Below, piece by piece: positions 49,954-62,003 of a stretch of 64,000 nt of DNA; position 1 is the first letter of the stretch; each line of letters begins with the position of its first letter. Source of the DNA: Paramecium tetraurelia (taxonomy: Eukaryota; Ciliophora; Oligohymenophorea; Peniculida; Parameciidae); assembly GCF_000165425.1 (NCBI RefSeq), contig NW_001799344.1, positions 191,910 to 255,909 of the forward strand, given 5' to 3'. The position numbers and the translations under genes are program-made. The notes beneath the pieces were generated by a model. The model was not told the DNA's origin and searched no databases. It was given only the letters and a program-made list of their open reading frames with translations.

Positions 49954-52011
49954 ATGAACTATGAATGGTTTTAGGATGATAATCAAATAAAATTACGCTT
50001 TGAAATCAAAAATACTAGAAGCGATAATCTTGACATCTAAGTAGCTGATGTAGTTGTGAAAGTAAATGTGCTGGACAAGAAATTTGCTAAAACAATTGAC
50101 TTGTTGGCTCCTGTTCTTGAAGGCAATATTAAATATGGAGCAGATGTACTCGAGGTCACATTAATCAAAGTGCAACCTGGCAAATGGCCACAATTGAGTC
50201 CATCACTTAGTAAAGAGGAATTGATTCAAAGAAGAAAGGATGTAACTTATACAGATTATTTAAGGCATTTTTGAGAAAAGATTAAGAAATCCAAGCTTAA
50301 AAGAAATTAAAAGAAGACCTTAAATAACAATTTGACTAACATGCCACTAAGGAATAGATCAAGGTAGATGATCGTGAAAGAAACTTAATTAAATAAAAGC
50401 AAGAACAATAAAAAAGTGATGCAGTCTCTGATCTGTATGATTAAATTGGCTAAGATTCAAAATTTAAGTAGAATTAAGTAGTCTAATAAGAAGCAAATGA
50501 AGACTAAATAGAGGAAAAATTAAAAAAATATGAAGAATTTGAAAAATAATAGGATCAGAATTAAAAGTAAAAACCAAAACAATCACAACCTATATCTGAA
50601 AACAATGACATCTTCACTAATGAAGATGTAAAAAAATAAGAAAAACAAGCTAAAGGTCCAATTCCAGAACCTAGAAAAGCAGCAGCAGTTTAAATGACCT
50701 TTACAGAAAAAATATACCCTCATTTGGCAGCACGTGAACAACATTTCAAAGATGCCCCTGTTCCTAGATAAAAGAATCTTCCAATTACTGAACAAAGAGA
50801 AAATCCTCTCTTCCTAAAAGATAAAGCAGATGAATTTTTCAGAAATAAAGATTACTATTCTGCCATCAATGCCTATTCAGCTGCATTCAAGTATGATAAT
50901 TAAATGTTTGCTTGTATTGCTAATAGAGCTGCTTGTTATTTAGCTTTGTTTAATTTTTAAGAATGCATTGATGATTGTTAAATCATAATTAAACTGGAGA
51001 AAAAAGATTCCTTATATGATAAATGTTTAAAAAGGCTGAAAGTATGTCAAGCATGGAAAGGAGATTTGGATGATGCTTTGAGTGGAGATCTTCCAGAAGA
51101 AGCCAAATAAATTATTTAAAACAGAATTGAATCAAATAAATATAAAAATCAAGGTGATGCATACATGACAACATCTCAATATTAAAAGGCTATTGAAATG
51201 TATCTAAGATCTTTGTAGAATGATGCAGACAATGAATTAAGTCTTAGTAATATAGGATTGGCATATATGAAAGTAAATTAGATTGATAAAGCTCTGGAAA
51301 ATATTGAGAAGGCTATTTAAAAAGTTAAACCATTTTTATAGTATGTCAATTTGAATCCCAATATTGGAAGGTAGAGTTCATTTGCTGGCAATGAGTTCCT
51401 ATTAAAAAATCTAATGAAGAAATCTAATTGCTTATTCGAGTTAAACTAAGAGTAGGATGCTTTAAATACTGTTAAATAAGCATTGATTATAGATGAGACC
51501 AATGCTGAAGCCAGAAGTATCATGAATAAGATCTAGGACAAATTAGTTAAATAAGAGGTACTTAAATTAAAAGAGACTGCAACTGAGAGATTAAAATAAC
51601 AGAAGTATGCTGATTCATTGGAATTATATAATTAATGTCTAAAGAAATTAAGTCCTTAAGAGGATTTGATGGATTTCTTAGCAGTGCTATTGAATAGATG
51701 CATTTGTTGTTTCTTTTTAAATTAATTTGATGAGATTGTAGGTTCTTGCACCAGAGGAATTAAAATAATATAGATTCAACAAAATAAGTATGATTATATT
51801 ACGATAGCATTTTAGAATTCTATCGTTTGAGAAGATTACAAAGGAACAGAAGGACAAGTTGCAGGACTTTTTAGTGAGGTTTTATGTTCGTAGATCGAAT
51901 GCTTATGTAAAATAAAACCAAATCTATCATGCCAAATGTGATCTGCAAGAGGCTTTGAAATTAGATCCTCAGAATGAATAAATAAAAAAGGATTTAGAAA
52001 AATTGAAGTGA
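49954..52011 (+). CDS. DNAAF4: DNAAF4 (DYX1C1)-like dynein arm assembly factor
   Basis: 668 residues after introns of 23 and 28 nt. The N-terminus is a CS/p23 domain (MNYEWFQDDNQIKLRFEIKN, ADVVVKVNVLDKKFAKTIDL, ADVLEVTLIKVQPGKWPQL). A Q/K-rich linker follows, then the DYX1C1-type motif GPIPEPRKAAAVQMTFTEKI with YPHLAARE. TPRs begin at NPLFLKDKADEFFRNKDYYS and continue to the end (EALKLDPQNEQIKKDLEKLK). The CS-linker-TPR order is that of DNAAF4, a co-chaperone needed for cytoplasmic preassembly of axonemal dyneins. It is longer than the human protein (420 residues) because of extra TPRs. Confidence 0.88.
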
Positions 52012-52040
52012 ATGTTGTATTTTAAATGTCAATATATATT

Positions 52041-53022
52041 TCATAAGAAATATGGTAAAACATTTTTGGGTGGTTGACTGTTAGCAGATTCTGGGACTTC
52101 TTTGAACATTACAAAGTCTCTTTTCAAATTTTCATCAAGAGAAAGCATAGATGCTGCATTACCACATCTGTAGCAATAATTTGGGGCTGACCACACTGTT
52201 ACGAGTTATTCCTACGATAAATTATGATCTTACTTCAAACCAGTATTAGTAACCATCTTAAACTAATTGATGTGCACGAGCAATTAATTCTAAGCCATTG
52301 ATATGATTAAAATCATGTGTCACCTTTTTACCAAATATCCAACCTGCTCCTCTTGTATTTAATGCCCAAGTATCTACTTCTTCTGGATCTGACCACATCA
52401 AATCACAAAATGGACCTTCATGAGGAATTTCAGTTTTACGATCTAATTACAGTATTTCCATCTTCCTTACCTATTGTTCTTATTTAATCGATTGTTCTTA
52501 ACTCTGGAGAAAGTCCTCCATGAACACATAAGACCTTTCCATCTACCAGAGCTCCCAAAGGAAGATAGTCGAAAACATCTGTAAAATATCGCCAAGGATT
52601 TGCATTGCCATACTTTCTCACAATTTCATCATAGAAACCATAAACTTAAGTAATTTGTCTCGATTCGTGATTTCCTCTCAATAATGTAATGTTGTCAGGG
52701 TATTTAAGTTTCAAACAAAGCAAATACTCGAATGTCTCGACTGAATTGTATCTACAATCAAAAACCTACAATACCCACGATCAACAAAATCCCCAATAAA
52801 TATATAGTTGGCATTTGGTATCTATCCTCCCTTATTGAATAGCTCTAACAAATCAAAGAACTGTCCATGAATGTCTCCACAAATTATTACTGGAGCCTTC
52901 ACTTAATGTACATTTGATTCTTCTATAAAAATCTCCTTTGCATGCTCACAAACCAATCGCACATCTCTCTCAGTCAAACACCTGCCATTTTTTAGGGTTT
53001 CGAGGTATTTATCGATATCCAT
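52041..53022 (-). CDS. PPP6C: Serine/threonine protein phosphatase PP6 catalytic subunit
   Basis: 302 residues after introns of 23, 28 and 22 nt. The PPP signatures are intact: [30 protein letters not shown] and [40 protein letters not shown] and [20 protein letters not shown] follow. The protein ends NVLPYFL, the carboxymethylated type tail. [20 protein letters not shown] and the N-terminal [20 protein letters not shown] favour PP6 over PP2A or PP4. It is a metal-dependent phosphatase acting in cell-cycle and spindle control. The gene is convergent with DNAAF4, 29 bases apart. Confidence 0.93.
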
Positions 53023-54021
53023 TTAAATTTTAAAATTATTTCTCTCGTATATTAAATCATCTATAATACAATATTCAAAATTTATATTATCTCATCATTC
53101 TATTAATGGTTTTATTCTAGATATTTTATATTTCAAAATCTTGTCTCATAGAAGTAGAACATAAGCCATAACTATAATTGCATTAATAAAAATTTAGAAA
53201 TTCATTTCAAAGATATATTCCTTTCATCTGATAGATGTTCTATTAAAGTTTATTTGTTTTATCAATCTAATTTTTGTTTAAAATTGCATATCATAAATCT
53301 AATGAACACTTTCATTATATTGATTCAAATAATAGAAGAATAAAACATCATTTACTTCATAAAAATAATATTTATCTAAGAAAGTCCATTATTTTTGGTT
53401 AAAATCAATTAATATTTCAAAAGATCCGATTATATTAACTACAAACTTATAGGTAGGATTTCATACTATCCTATCTTACTATTAATAAATAATAAAAGAT
53501 TACTTACATAGGGATAAAGACTCATTCAAACTTATGAATTAATTAAATTATAAAATATCCTTGATGCTAAGCCTACCTATTATTTAACAGCTATATAGTT
53601 ATAAGAAATTCCTTCAAAAATTAAAAAAAGTCATTATATCTCTCTCAAAATCAGCTAGTATTTTTATTGTCATAAAAAAGATACTAATAAATTATAAAAT
53701 TGTGTTCTGAATACTGCTATTTAATATCTCTTCACTTTTAGTACTCAACTTCAGAGCTAAATTTGATAAAATAATTAAATAAACAAAAATGAAACTATTT
53801 CATATGATTCAAAAGTTTTAAATTATTAAAGAATCATCTTGACTCAAAATTTAGGAAATATTTACAAATATTCTTGCAATTAATTACTAAAATTAAGTAA
53901 CTTAATATATTGACATCTATGGATTTAAGGTAGACTTATAAGACATCTAGTTTAAGTTAGAACCCAATAATTCAAACTAATTTATTTAATAAAGTACATA
54001 ATTATATAATTTAAATTTAAA
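53023..54021 (-). other. Spacer with a possible decayed membrane-protein frame
   Basis: About 1 kb of AT-rich DNA. On the minus strand between about 53100 and 53700 one frame shows EILIDFNQKQWTFLDKYYFY, VNDVLFFYYLNQYNESVHQI and, after a TGA, FEMNFQIFINAIIVMAYVLL. The pattern hints at a small membrane protein with an extracellular domain, perhaps decayed. I could not find a start or consistent exons and do not name a family. Confidence 0.3.
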
Positions 54022-57000
54022 ATGGAAGTTGAATTGCATTAATAAATCCCTCCATAACTCAATGTTTAAGTTGCAATTAGAGTTCGTCCTTTCAATGAAA
54101 AGGAATTGAAGTAAAAAGAAGGTGTATGTTTGGAGACATCCGAAAAATAAGTAACCCTTTTGCAAAGTGCTCGTTTGTTCACATTTGATTATGTTTTCGA
54201 CTAAAATGCTTCTCAAGATCAAGTCTACAAAAAGTAAATTTCATAATTAATATCGTAACAGGTGTGTGAGTAATTTAGTTTAGAGGTGCTTTGAAGGTTA
54301 TAATAGTACGATTCTAGCATATGGCTAAACAGGATCAGGGAAAACTCATACTATGGGTACCACTGGAGTAGATTAGCTAGCAAGTATTGCAAATTCTCTA
54401 TGAAGATAAAAATAACATGGGAATGATTCCAAGAGTAATAACTCAAATTTTCGAAGAAATTGAAAAAATAGACTAAGAAATCCTTATTTCTTGTTCCTAT
54501 TTAGAATTATACAATGAATAAATCATAGATCTCTTGTAGGAGACTTCAATATCAAGTCAACCCACCATAAGGGAAGAGAAAGATCGCACAATAACGATAT
54601 TAAATTTAACTACAATATTAGTAAATAATCCAAATGAAATGCTTTAAGTATTAAATAGAGGAGCTGTCCATAGGACAACGGCAGCTACATAAATGAATAT
54701 GACAAGCAGTAGATCACATGCAATTTTTACAATCTACTTTAAAATAAATCCCAAGGATGATTCTGAAGATGGCACTTTGAATGCAAAATTTCACTTTGTT
54801 GATCTAGCAGGAAGTGAAAGATTGAAGAAGACTTTGGCCCAAGGGAAGACAATGGAGGAAGGAATCAATATAAATCAGAGCCTTTTGGTTTTGGGCAATG
54901 TGATAAAAACTTTGAGTGATTAAAAAAAGAAAAGTCAAACTCATATTCCCTACAGAGAGAGTAAATTAACTAGGTATTGAATATTTAATAACAACAGAAT
55001 ATTGTAAGATTCTTTGGGGGGTAATTCCAATACTTGTATGATAGCTTGTGTGTCTCCTGCTGAAAGCAATTACGAGGAGACTCTAAACACTTTGAAATAT
55101 GCATCTAGGGCTAGGGAAATTTAAAACAAGCCCACTTAGAATAGAGTATATCAATATAATTAGTATATCAGGACCCTCATGCAATATAAATATTGGGTTT
55201 GCGATAAGAGATAGCAGTCTTAGTAGAGTAGAATAAGTAGTTTTAAGAATTGCTTTAAGTGAATGGAGTTAAATTTGATTCAATAAAAAAGGTTTCGATA
55301 AATCAATATTCTTCAAATATCCCCCATACATGTGAGGAGCATTTAGAAATGATTCAGAAGTAGAAATAAGCCTTGCTTGTATGGGAACGTCTTGGATCTC
55401 AGCATAAATTGGAGGTGCAAAAATTATAATCTTAATTAAATGATTAAGAGATTGAATTACACAATTTGAAAAAGAAAAAAGATATTATTTTTAAGCAATT
55501 CTAAGAAGCAAAGAAGTAAAATTTAATTATAATATAGAATATTGCAAAAGTTTAATATACCATTTACTAATTATGATGAAGATGATGAAATCGAGGATTT
55601 ATATGATGAAGTTGATAAGCTAAAATAAGAATCAAAAGAAAAAGATTATAAAATTCTAACTATGCAGAAGGAAATAGATGAGCTATTACAGGTAGTTTAT
55701 ATTGTTTAAATACTAGGATAGGATGCACACAGAGATCAATACATCTTGTGTAAAAAATAGAAGGAGTTGATGGTTCTTTAGAGGAAACTTGAGAAATTGG
55801 AACCTAAAGATAACTTTGAATCACCAGCCCAAGATTCAGAGTGCGATGAAGAAGTCGTTTGCAATGATTCCATGATCAAAGAGACAAATTTATAGATTGA
55901 AGAATTTGAAAGCAATTTATAGGTGATGACTATTAAAAATTTCGAACTCAAACGCTAATTGGCTGAAGATATGAAGAAGGAATTTCAACAGTAGATTTCT
56001 ATTCTAGAAGCATAAAAGTCCTCACTTATGAAGCAAGTTAATTAAAAATAGGATGCTACCTAATTAAATGCTTTGAAAGTTAAATTGTAAGAATATGAAT
56101 CTAAGATCACTGAAATGAGGTTGAAAGAATCAAAATATGAGATAAATGTAGAAGAAATTGGAAGAATAGGAAAATTAGGTTAAGGATTTAAAGATCAATA
56201 TAGAAAAAATGAAAAAATAGAAAGTAGAGTTGGTTAAGAAAATGAAGTAAGATAACGAAAAGTACATTAAGGATAAGGAGGAGAAATAAAAAGAATTGAT
56301 TTTAATTAAAAAACTTAAAATTTAATAAGATGCTGCTTTAAGTAAGTTAAAAAATGAAAATTGTAAGAAGGAAGTACTTCTTAGAAGAAAGGAAGATGAA
56401 ATATTAAAATAAAGGAATGAGAAGGTTATTGATAAGGGGTCAAGTCTTTCATTTAAGAAATCTTAAAAAGCGTAAACTTATGATTCAATGGAGAAACAAA
56501 TAGAGTCATTGTTCTCGCAATTGATTTCTGGAGGATAGGCAGAAGACTAAATCAAAAGAGAAATAACAAAGTTAGAACAATTGTAGGAGGAAGTGAATTA
56601 AATAGAACAGAAAATCTGTTAGTTATAAATAAAAAGAGAATAAACATCATTTGATCAGAATAATAAGAATAGCCTAAACTAGATTGAATTAGAATTGAGT
56701 GATATCATAATCATAAGAGAGAATATAAATGAGACGATTGATTATTAATTGCATAAGATAGAATAATTAAGAAAGAGTTGCAATAATTGCACGGAAGTTT
56801 ATACAAATTTTTTAACGAATTCTGAATTGAGAGATCTTCCAAATTGGTGTATTAAAATATTTAAATATGTAATTGATAATTGGATTAAAGATCATTTGCA
56901 AATGTAGAACTTTAGTCAATAGAATGATGAATTTTAATAAATAATTTAAGAATTACAACAATAGTTATAAAAACCACTTTAAGAGATTAATTGCAATTCT

Positions 57001-58463
57001 CCTACTTTTAAAAAGAAGATAATCAAATCACAAGTTTCCTCTTAACCAAGTGATGCATTGGAACTCAGAAAGTAGCTTAATGATCAAAAAAGAAAGTATT
57101 AGTTCTTATAGAATGAAAATAAAAATATGATATCTGATTTAGAGTATTATAAGAAGTTCTATACAGAGCACATCAACAAAGTATAGAAAGATAAATGTAT
57201 TGGGTTAAGTGATTCATTTTAACTTCCATAAAGTTAAAGTTATCAATAGATAAGAGATGCTTATAAATTAGAAAGGACAAAGCAGAAGGAACTGTCATTA
57301 AATTTAAGTTTTTAAAAGCCTTACCTCTAAAATTCAGCTCTTAAGATGGCTAAAGTATGTAAATCAGATAGAGAGGGATATACTGATCAATTCAGCTAGG
57401 CACAAGAAGAGCAGGAATTAAGATATGAGTATTAATTGTTTATTTATTATTTAATAGCCTAATCAAATCAATACCAGGTCACGAGAATCCAATATTGTGT
57501 GTGTATACAATGTAGAACTTGTTGTGTTCAAGTGCATTTAGATCTGTCAAGATATGGGATATGGATGCATAATCTCATCTTATATCTTTGGATGCAAATA
57601 CACATGTTAAATCGATATGCCATTGGCCTGAGAGGAATGCTATTGCAGTATCTCATGGATCCCTAATTTCATTGTATGACATGACATCTTTTCAACTACA
57701 AAGTGTTTTAAAATCCTCAATAGAAGAAATTAGAGTGATGACCAGACATAATGGTTTACTTGTGGCTGGAGGAAAAGGCATTAATTATGCTATGAACGTG
57801 TGGGATGCAAGATCGAATAAGTATTGAAATGTAGTTATATATTTTAGTTAAATTCATGAATTCGAAAAGTAAAGTGACGTTATGTGTTTACAATAATCAG
57901 ATTAGACTCAAGAATTGATTTGGGGAACTTTTAATCACAATGTGAGGAAAATGATGATGAATAGTAATAAATGTGGCTAGATTGCATAAATGACACCTCC
58001 ACATTATGATAAGGTTACTGGAGTTGGTTTGCTTGATAATTGGATTGTGAGTTGCTCATTTGGCAAAGGAATGAGGATGTGGAATTAAGTGAATGGCTAA
58101 TAAGGATAAGCAAACTCTGATATCCACAAAGATTCGATCTTAACTATGGCCAGTATAATTATTGATTTATTATTCTTAGTTGATAAAAACCTTAAAGTCA
58201 TGTACACTGGATGCAAGGATGGATAAATCAAGGCTACTAGAATTAGTGAGAATAAATTCTAACTTGTTAGTGACATTAGTGCTTCTGTTTAATAAATTAA
58301 CTCTCTCAACATTATAAACGATAGTTCACTCATAGTAAGTGGTGGTCAAGATAGGATGATCAAAATATGGAAACCGTCCAAATTTACTTTTGATTACTTA
58401 AAGTAGTTTACTCCGAACATTGGGGATTTCATAATTGAAGAAGAACAATACATGTTTAGTTGA
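54022..58463 (+). CDS. Kinesin-4 family motor with C-terminal WD40 domain (KIF21-like)
   Basis: About 1400 residues with many short introns. The N-terminal motor is complete: [18 protein letters not shown]-loop [14 protein letters not shown], switch [15 protein letters not shown], and switch [30 protein letters not shown] and the KIF4/21-type [10 protein letters not shown] follow. A long coiled coil occupies the middle. A 20-nt intron near 57450 leads into WD40 repeats: [52 protein letters not shown] and [15 protein letters not shown]. Motor, coiled coil and WD40 in this order define KIF21. KIF21-type motors regulate microtubule plus-end growth. A ciliary or cortical function here is inference. 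Confidence 0.9.
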
Positions 58464-58615
58464 TTCTTATTTTTCTATCAAATTAATTCAAACCTTAATC
58501 TTTATGATAAATATGTTCCAGTTATTGCATATTAATTTATCGTCAGAGTGGAGTATTATATATGTATGAATAATTATATTTTAAACGAATGTTATTGATA
58601 TTAGAATTAGATAAT

Positions 58616-59171
58616 TCAGTTTTACAGTAAATTACGAAAATCTTCATATTTCAACTCATTTTGGTTTGGAGACAGTTCTTTTATCAATCTCTAATATAAT
58701 ATTAGTATTACTTACATTTAAATCTATTGACAGATTAAACTCATTTTATATAACATTGATCAGTTTTTATCTATCTACAGATCCAGTCTTGTCTTCATTA
58801 CCTCCAAGAGCTATAAATGCAAGTTCTAATAAGGTTTAACTTAAAGATTACTTATATCCTCCTCATCACTTGTCTATAATATCATTTTATGATAAGCTAT
58901 AATTTTTAAGAAATCCTCTTTGCTTATGGCTCCTCTCCCTGATAAATCTACTTCATTAATCATCTTAATTAATTCTTCTTCTGAGGGCTTCTATCCCATT
59001 TCTAAGCTGTTAGGTATGTTTACCTTCTAAAACCGCTCTCAACTCATCTTTTTCAATATATCCTGATACATTTTTATCAAATGCAACAAAAGCCTCATAA
59101 CATTTCTATTTTTCCTTAGCTGTAAGTGTATCCACATTGACTTTCTTTAGATCTTCCATATTAATAGACAT
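58616..59171 (-). CDS. EF-hand calcium-binding protein (calmodulin/centrin-like)
   Basis: 160 residues after introns of 22, 26 and 25 nt. It starts MSINMEDLKKVNVDTLTAKE. EF-hand 1 is canonical (DKNVSGYIEKDEL). EF-hand 2 is weaker (DLSGRGAISKEDF). EF-hand 3 reads NEDKTGSVDRQKL, and EF-hand 4 lacks ligands (SPNQNELKYEDF). Two lobes and the length fit the calmodulin/centrin group, but it is clearly neither calmodulin nor a standard centrin. It probably binds one or two calcium ions. It is convergent with the kinesin gene, 152 bases apart. Confidence 0.85.
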
Positions 59172-59801
59172 TTGTAAAGTAAAAAATTATAAATAAAAAT
59201 ATAAATAAAATGATTGAATAATAAGTTAATCTAAATTCAGATTTTTTAATGAATCCATTAAGAATTTTTTAATAATGCATTTAAATGAAGGATAATGATT
59301 CAAATCAATTTTGGAAGTTATCTGGGATTGATTGTTTTTATAAATTGGAATTAAATTCTAAAATTTTCTTAAAGAAAAAAACCTATATTATAAATAAATA
59401 TATGAGAATTTAAATAAATTTAGTGATAACTTATTATATATTTGTAATAATTCAGATCTAAATCACATTAACAATTTCACATACAGAATGTTAGATGTGT
59501 TGTTTCTAATGATATAATTAATAGTTTATTATATTTGAATTAGTTATCATTTCTAATATTATTATATCATTAATATATTTTATACAATAACTCTATAATA
59601 TGTGCTTGTTTTAAGAGCTATTGTTCCAGGATTGTCTTAATGAAATCCAAAAAAAATAACTATAAATAAGATTTTTATAAATAATTACAATAAATATGAG
59701 GTATTTGTTATTACAAAATAATAGAAGTAGATTAGTTTACAAATATAATATTTCTTATAATAATAACAATGATCTATATTTAATCTTGATAATAATGATT
59801 T
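59172..59801. other. AT-rich spacer
   Basis: About 0.6 kb of very AT-rich DNA upstream of the EF-hand gene and downstream of the papain-fold gene. No coding exon, RNA or repeat that I can support. Confidence 0.55.
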
Positions 59802-61685
59802 TCAAATGATGGTGGATGCACTTGATATGATGCCACAATTGTCTCCATAAGCTATGTGAACATAGCCATCTTAACCCCAAGTCTTTCCGAATGAGCCTTA
59901 AATAATCCAATACTCTGATGTTTTGCCAACAAGCAAACCACAATAGTTGTTTGTATTACCTCCACAATCTTATGCTGTGATTACGCCTTTAGTGTAACTC
60001 TACAATTTGGAAGCATTAAAGCATACAACGGCTGGTCTTTACTTTAAAGCTTGAGAGAGTGCACTATAATATAGATTTTAAACTTTACTCAACGGAATTA
60101 AGTTTATAATAATTTGTTGGTCTGAGTTGGTCTCCTTTAACTTGAGCACATGCTTAAGCCTTTCCGGTGTATGGATACTTGCTTTCCCAATGTAGACCAT
60201 TACTCTTTATATATTTGAGTGCGTCTGTTGGAATTCCATTCTAGCATCCTTTCAAAGGGTCCAATGAATCTGAGCAATCAATAACTTATTGCAAAGATAA
60301 CTTGACATTCTTGGATGTCTATTATCTGAAATAGGATTCTAAACAATTTTTGGATGAAATAGCCCATGAAGATATACAATCCCCTTAATCAAACACCTCC
60401 GATACTATGTTATTATTAACTCTCCAATCAATGTCTTCATCAGCTGTTAGGTTGGCATCAGAAATGAAGGTCTTTTCCAATTAAAGAGTGAAATCTGTTA
60501 TGAGATATTTTTGTTTGAATTCAGCTTCAGTCAAATCAGTATATTGAGTACTACCAAAATAATGAAGACCTGAATTGTCCATTTATGCATAAGCCCAAAT
60601 TTAAAATCTTTTATCCTCCTCTTCTTGTGTTCCATATACCTTAGAAAATTGTTGTTTGTATTCCTAAAAGTCATCTTTGAGTGATTAAATATCTTCATTT
60701 GTTTTCATGGGGAAGGCTACATATTTTTAAACTCCACAATGTGCAACATCGGCGTGAAATCTGACTAATCCTTCGACTCCCCAATATGTGTATTTTTTCA
60801 TATCCTTCACGATTTAACCCAATGTTGTTTAGATAATCCATTCATCGTTTTCGTATCCCAACAACAATCCACAATAATTGACTGTTCCATCGATGCAATC
60901 TTAATTAATGACTCCATTGGTGTATTATTAGAATTTCGTCAAATCAAAGCAAACAGTCACAGGTGTGAATTGCAAAGCTGCCTTCAATTGTCTATTGATA
61001 AATGATAATGTATTACTCTTTGTCTGCCTTTACTAATCTGATATCTTCGATCTTATATTATTGTGTGCTTGGTACACAATTTTTAACAGTATAAGTAGAT
61101 CTCAAATCAATACCATTAGTTTTAATCCATTATAATGCATCCAAGGGACTTTTACCATCAGTGACACAATCAATGATTTGTTGTGTTGCCAATCGAATAT
61201 AATTAGCTGGATTTGGTATGTTCCTATTGAAATATGCCTCAACTGAAGCAACTGCTGAAAATGCCCAAGAGTGAGCACCGGCATCAGGAGCATTTTTCTC
61301 CATCAAGGTTTCCCATGTTTTTTCAGGAGGGATTTCCAAAGTGCTCAAACCTCTTGCTACTCCATAGGCAGGAATTGTATCCTTTAGTAAGTATTTAGTT
61401 TTAAAATCGGCAGCACTTATATCTGAATACAATGTTTAGCCCAAATCATATTCAGCTACTTTTGGATCTTAATTAATAAAGGTCTATTTTATAGATTCTA
61501 TATACATCCAATAATTTAAAGTTTTCGGTGTATGCAAGTTCTGTGCTGTTTGTGTCTGGGTCAAGAAAAGGCCAAACTTTTCCCTTTACTTCTATTTCAT
61601 AGTGAACCCAACTTTCATGTATAACTGCAGGGCTAGGTTCTGCACTTAGAGTCAAGCAGAGAATTGCCAACAAAATCAATCTCAT
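59802..61685 (-). CDS. Secreted tandem papain-fold protein, both domains catalytically dead
   Basis: 603 residues after introns of 22, 25 and 25 nt. A signal peptide (MRLILLAILCLTLSAE) precedes a prodomain-like stretch and two C1A domains. Domain 1 has DAGAHSWAFSAVASVEAYF where active enzymes read QCGSCWAFS; the Ser codon is at 61268-61270. Its His site reads NYCGLLLGY (usual NHAVLxVGY), and its Asn site WIIQTTLG (usual WIIKNSWG). Domain 2 follows a second prodomain-like stretch and has CISSWAISSKNCLESYF (Ser at 60367-60369), NYCGLLVGK and WIIQGSFGKTWGQDGYV. So Cys, His and Asn are changed in both. Structural cysteines (QQIIDC, DCGG, DNCG) remain. A binding or inhibitory role is inference. 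Confidence 0.85.
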
Positions 61686-62003
61686 TTATAATTTAATTAA
61701 ATTCTGATGTCACGTGAATTTATTTTATATATTGCAGAAAACTTGAACAAAATGCAAGATTGGTATCACACACTCTACATTCTTTAATAATGGATATTAT
61801 ATATTATTAAATTATAAAATCAATACATATGCAATCAATGTAGAATTCACAATACACACAAATACGGAATTTAGAATTGAGTTAATATATATATATTATT
61901 ATTTTATTATCTAAACATCATGTGTACTGATTTCCATTTCATGCATAACAATGATGCCTTATACTTTATAATAAACAATATCAATTTATGTATTATATTT
62001 AAT
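61686..62003. other. Intergenic spacer
   Basis: AT-rich spacer between two minus-strand genes; nothing else seen. Confidence 0.6.

Noticed and set aside
60367-61270. Idea that the Ser codons in the papain domains are sequence errors
   Set aside because: Both domains also lack the His and Asn, so a single base error cannot explain the pattern.
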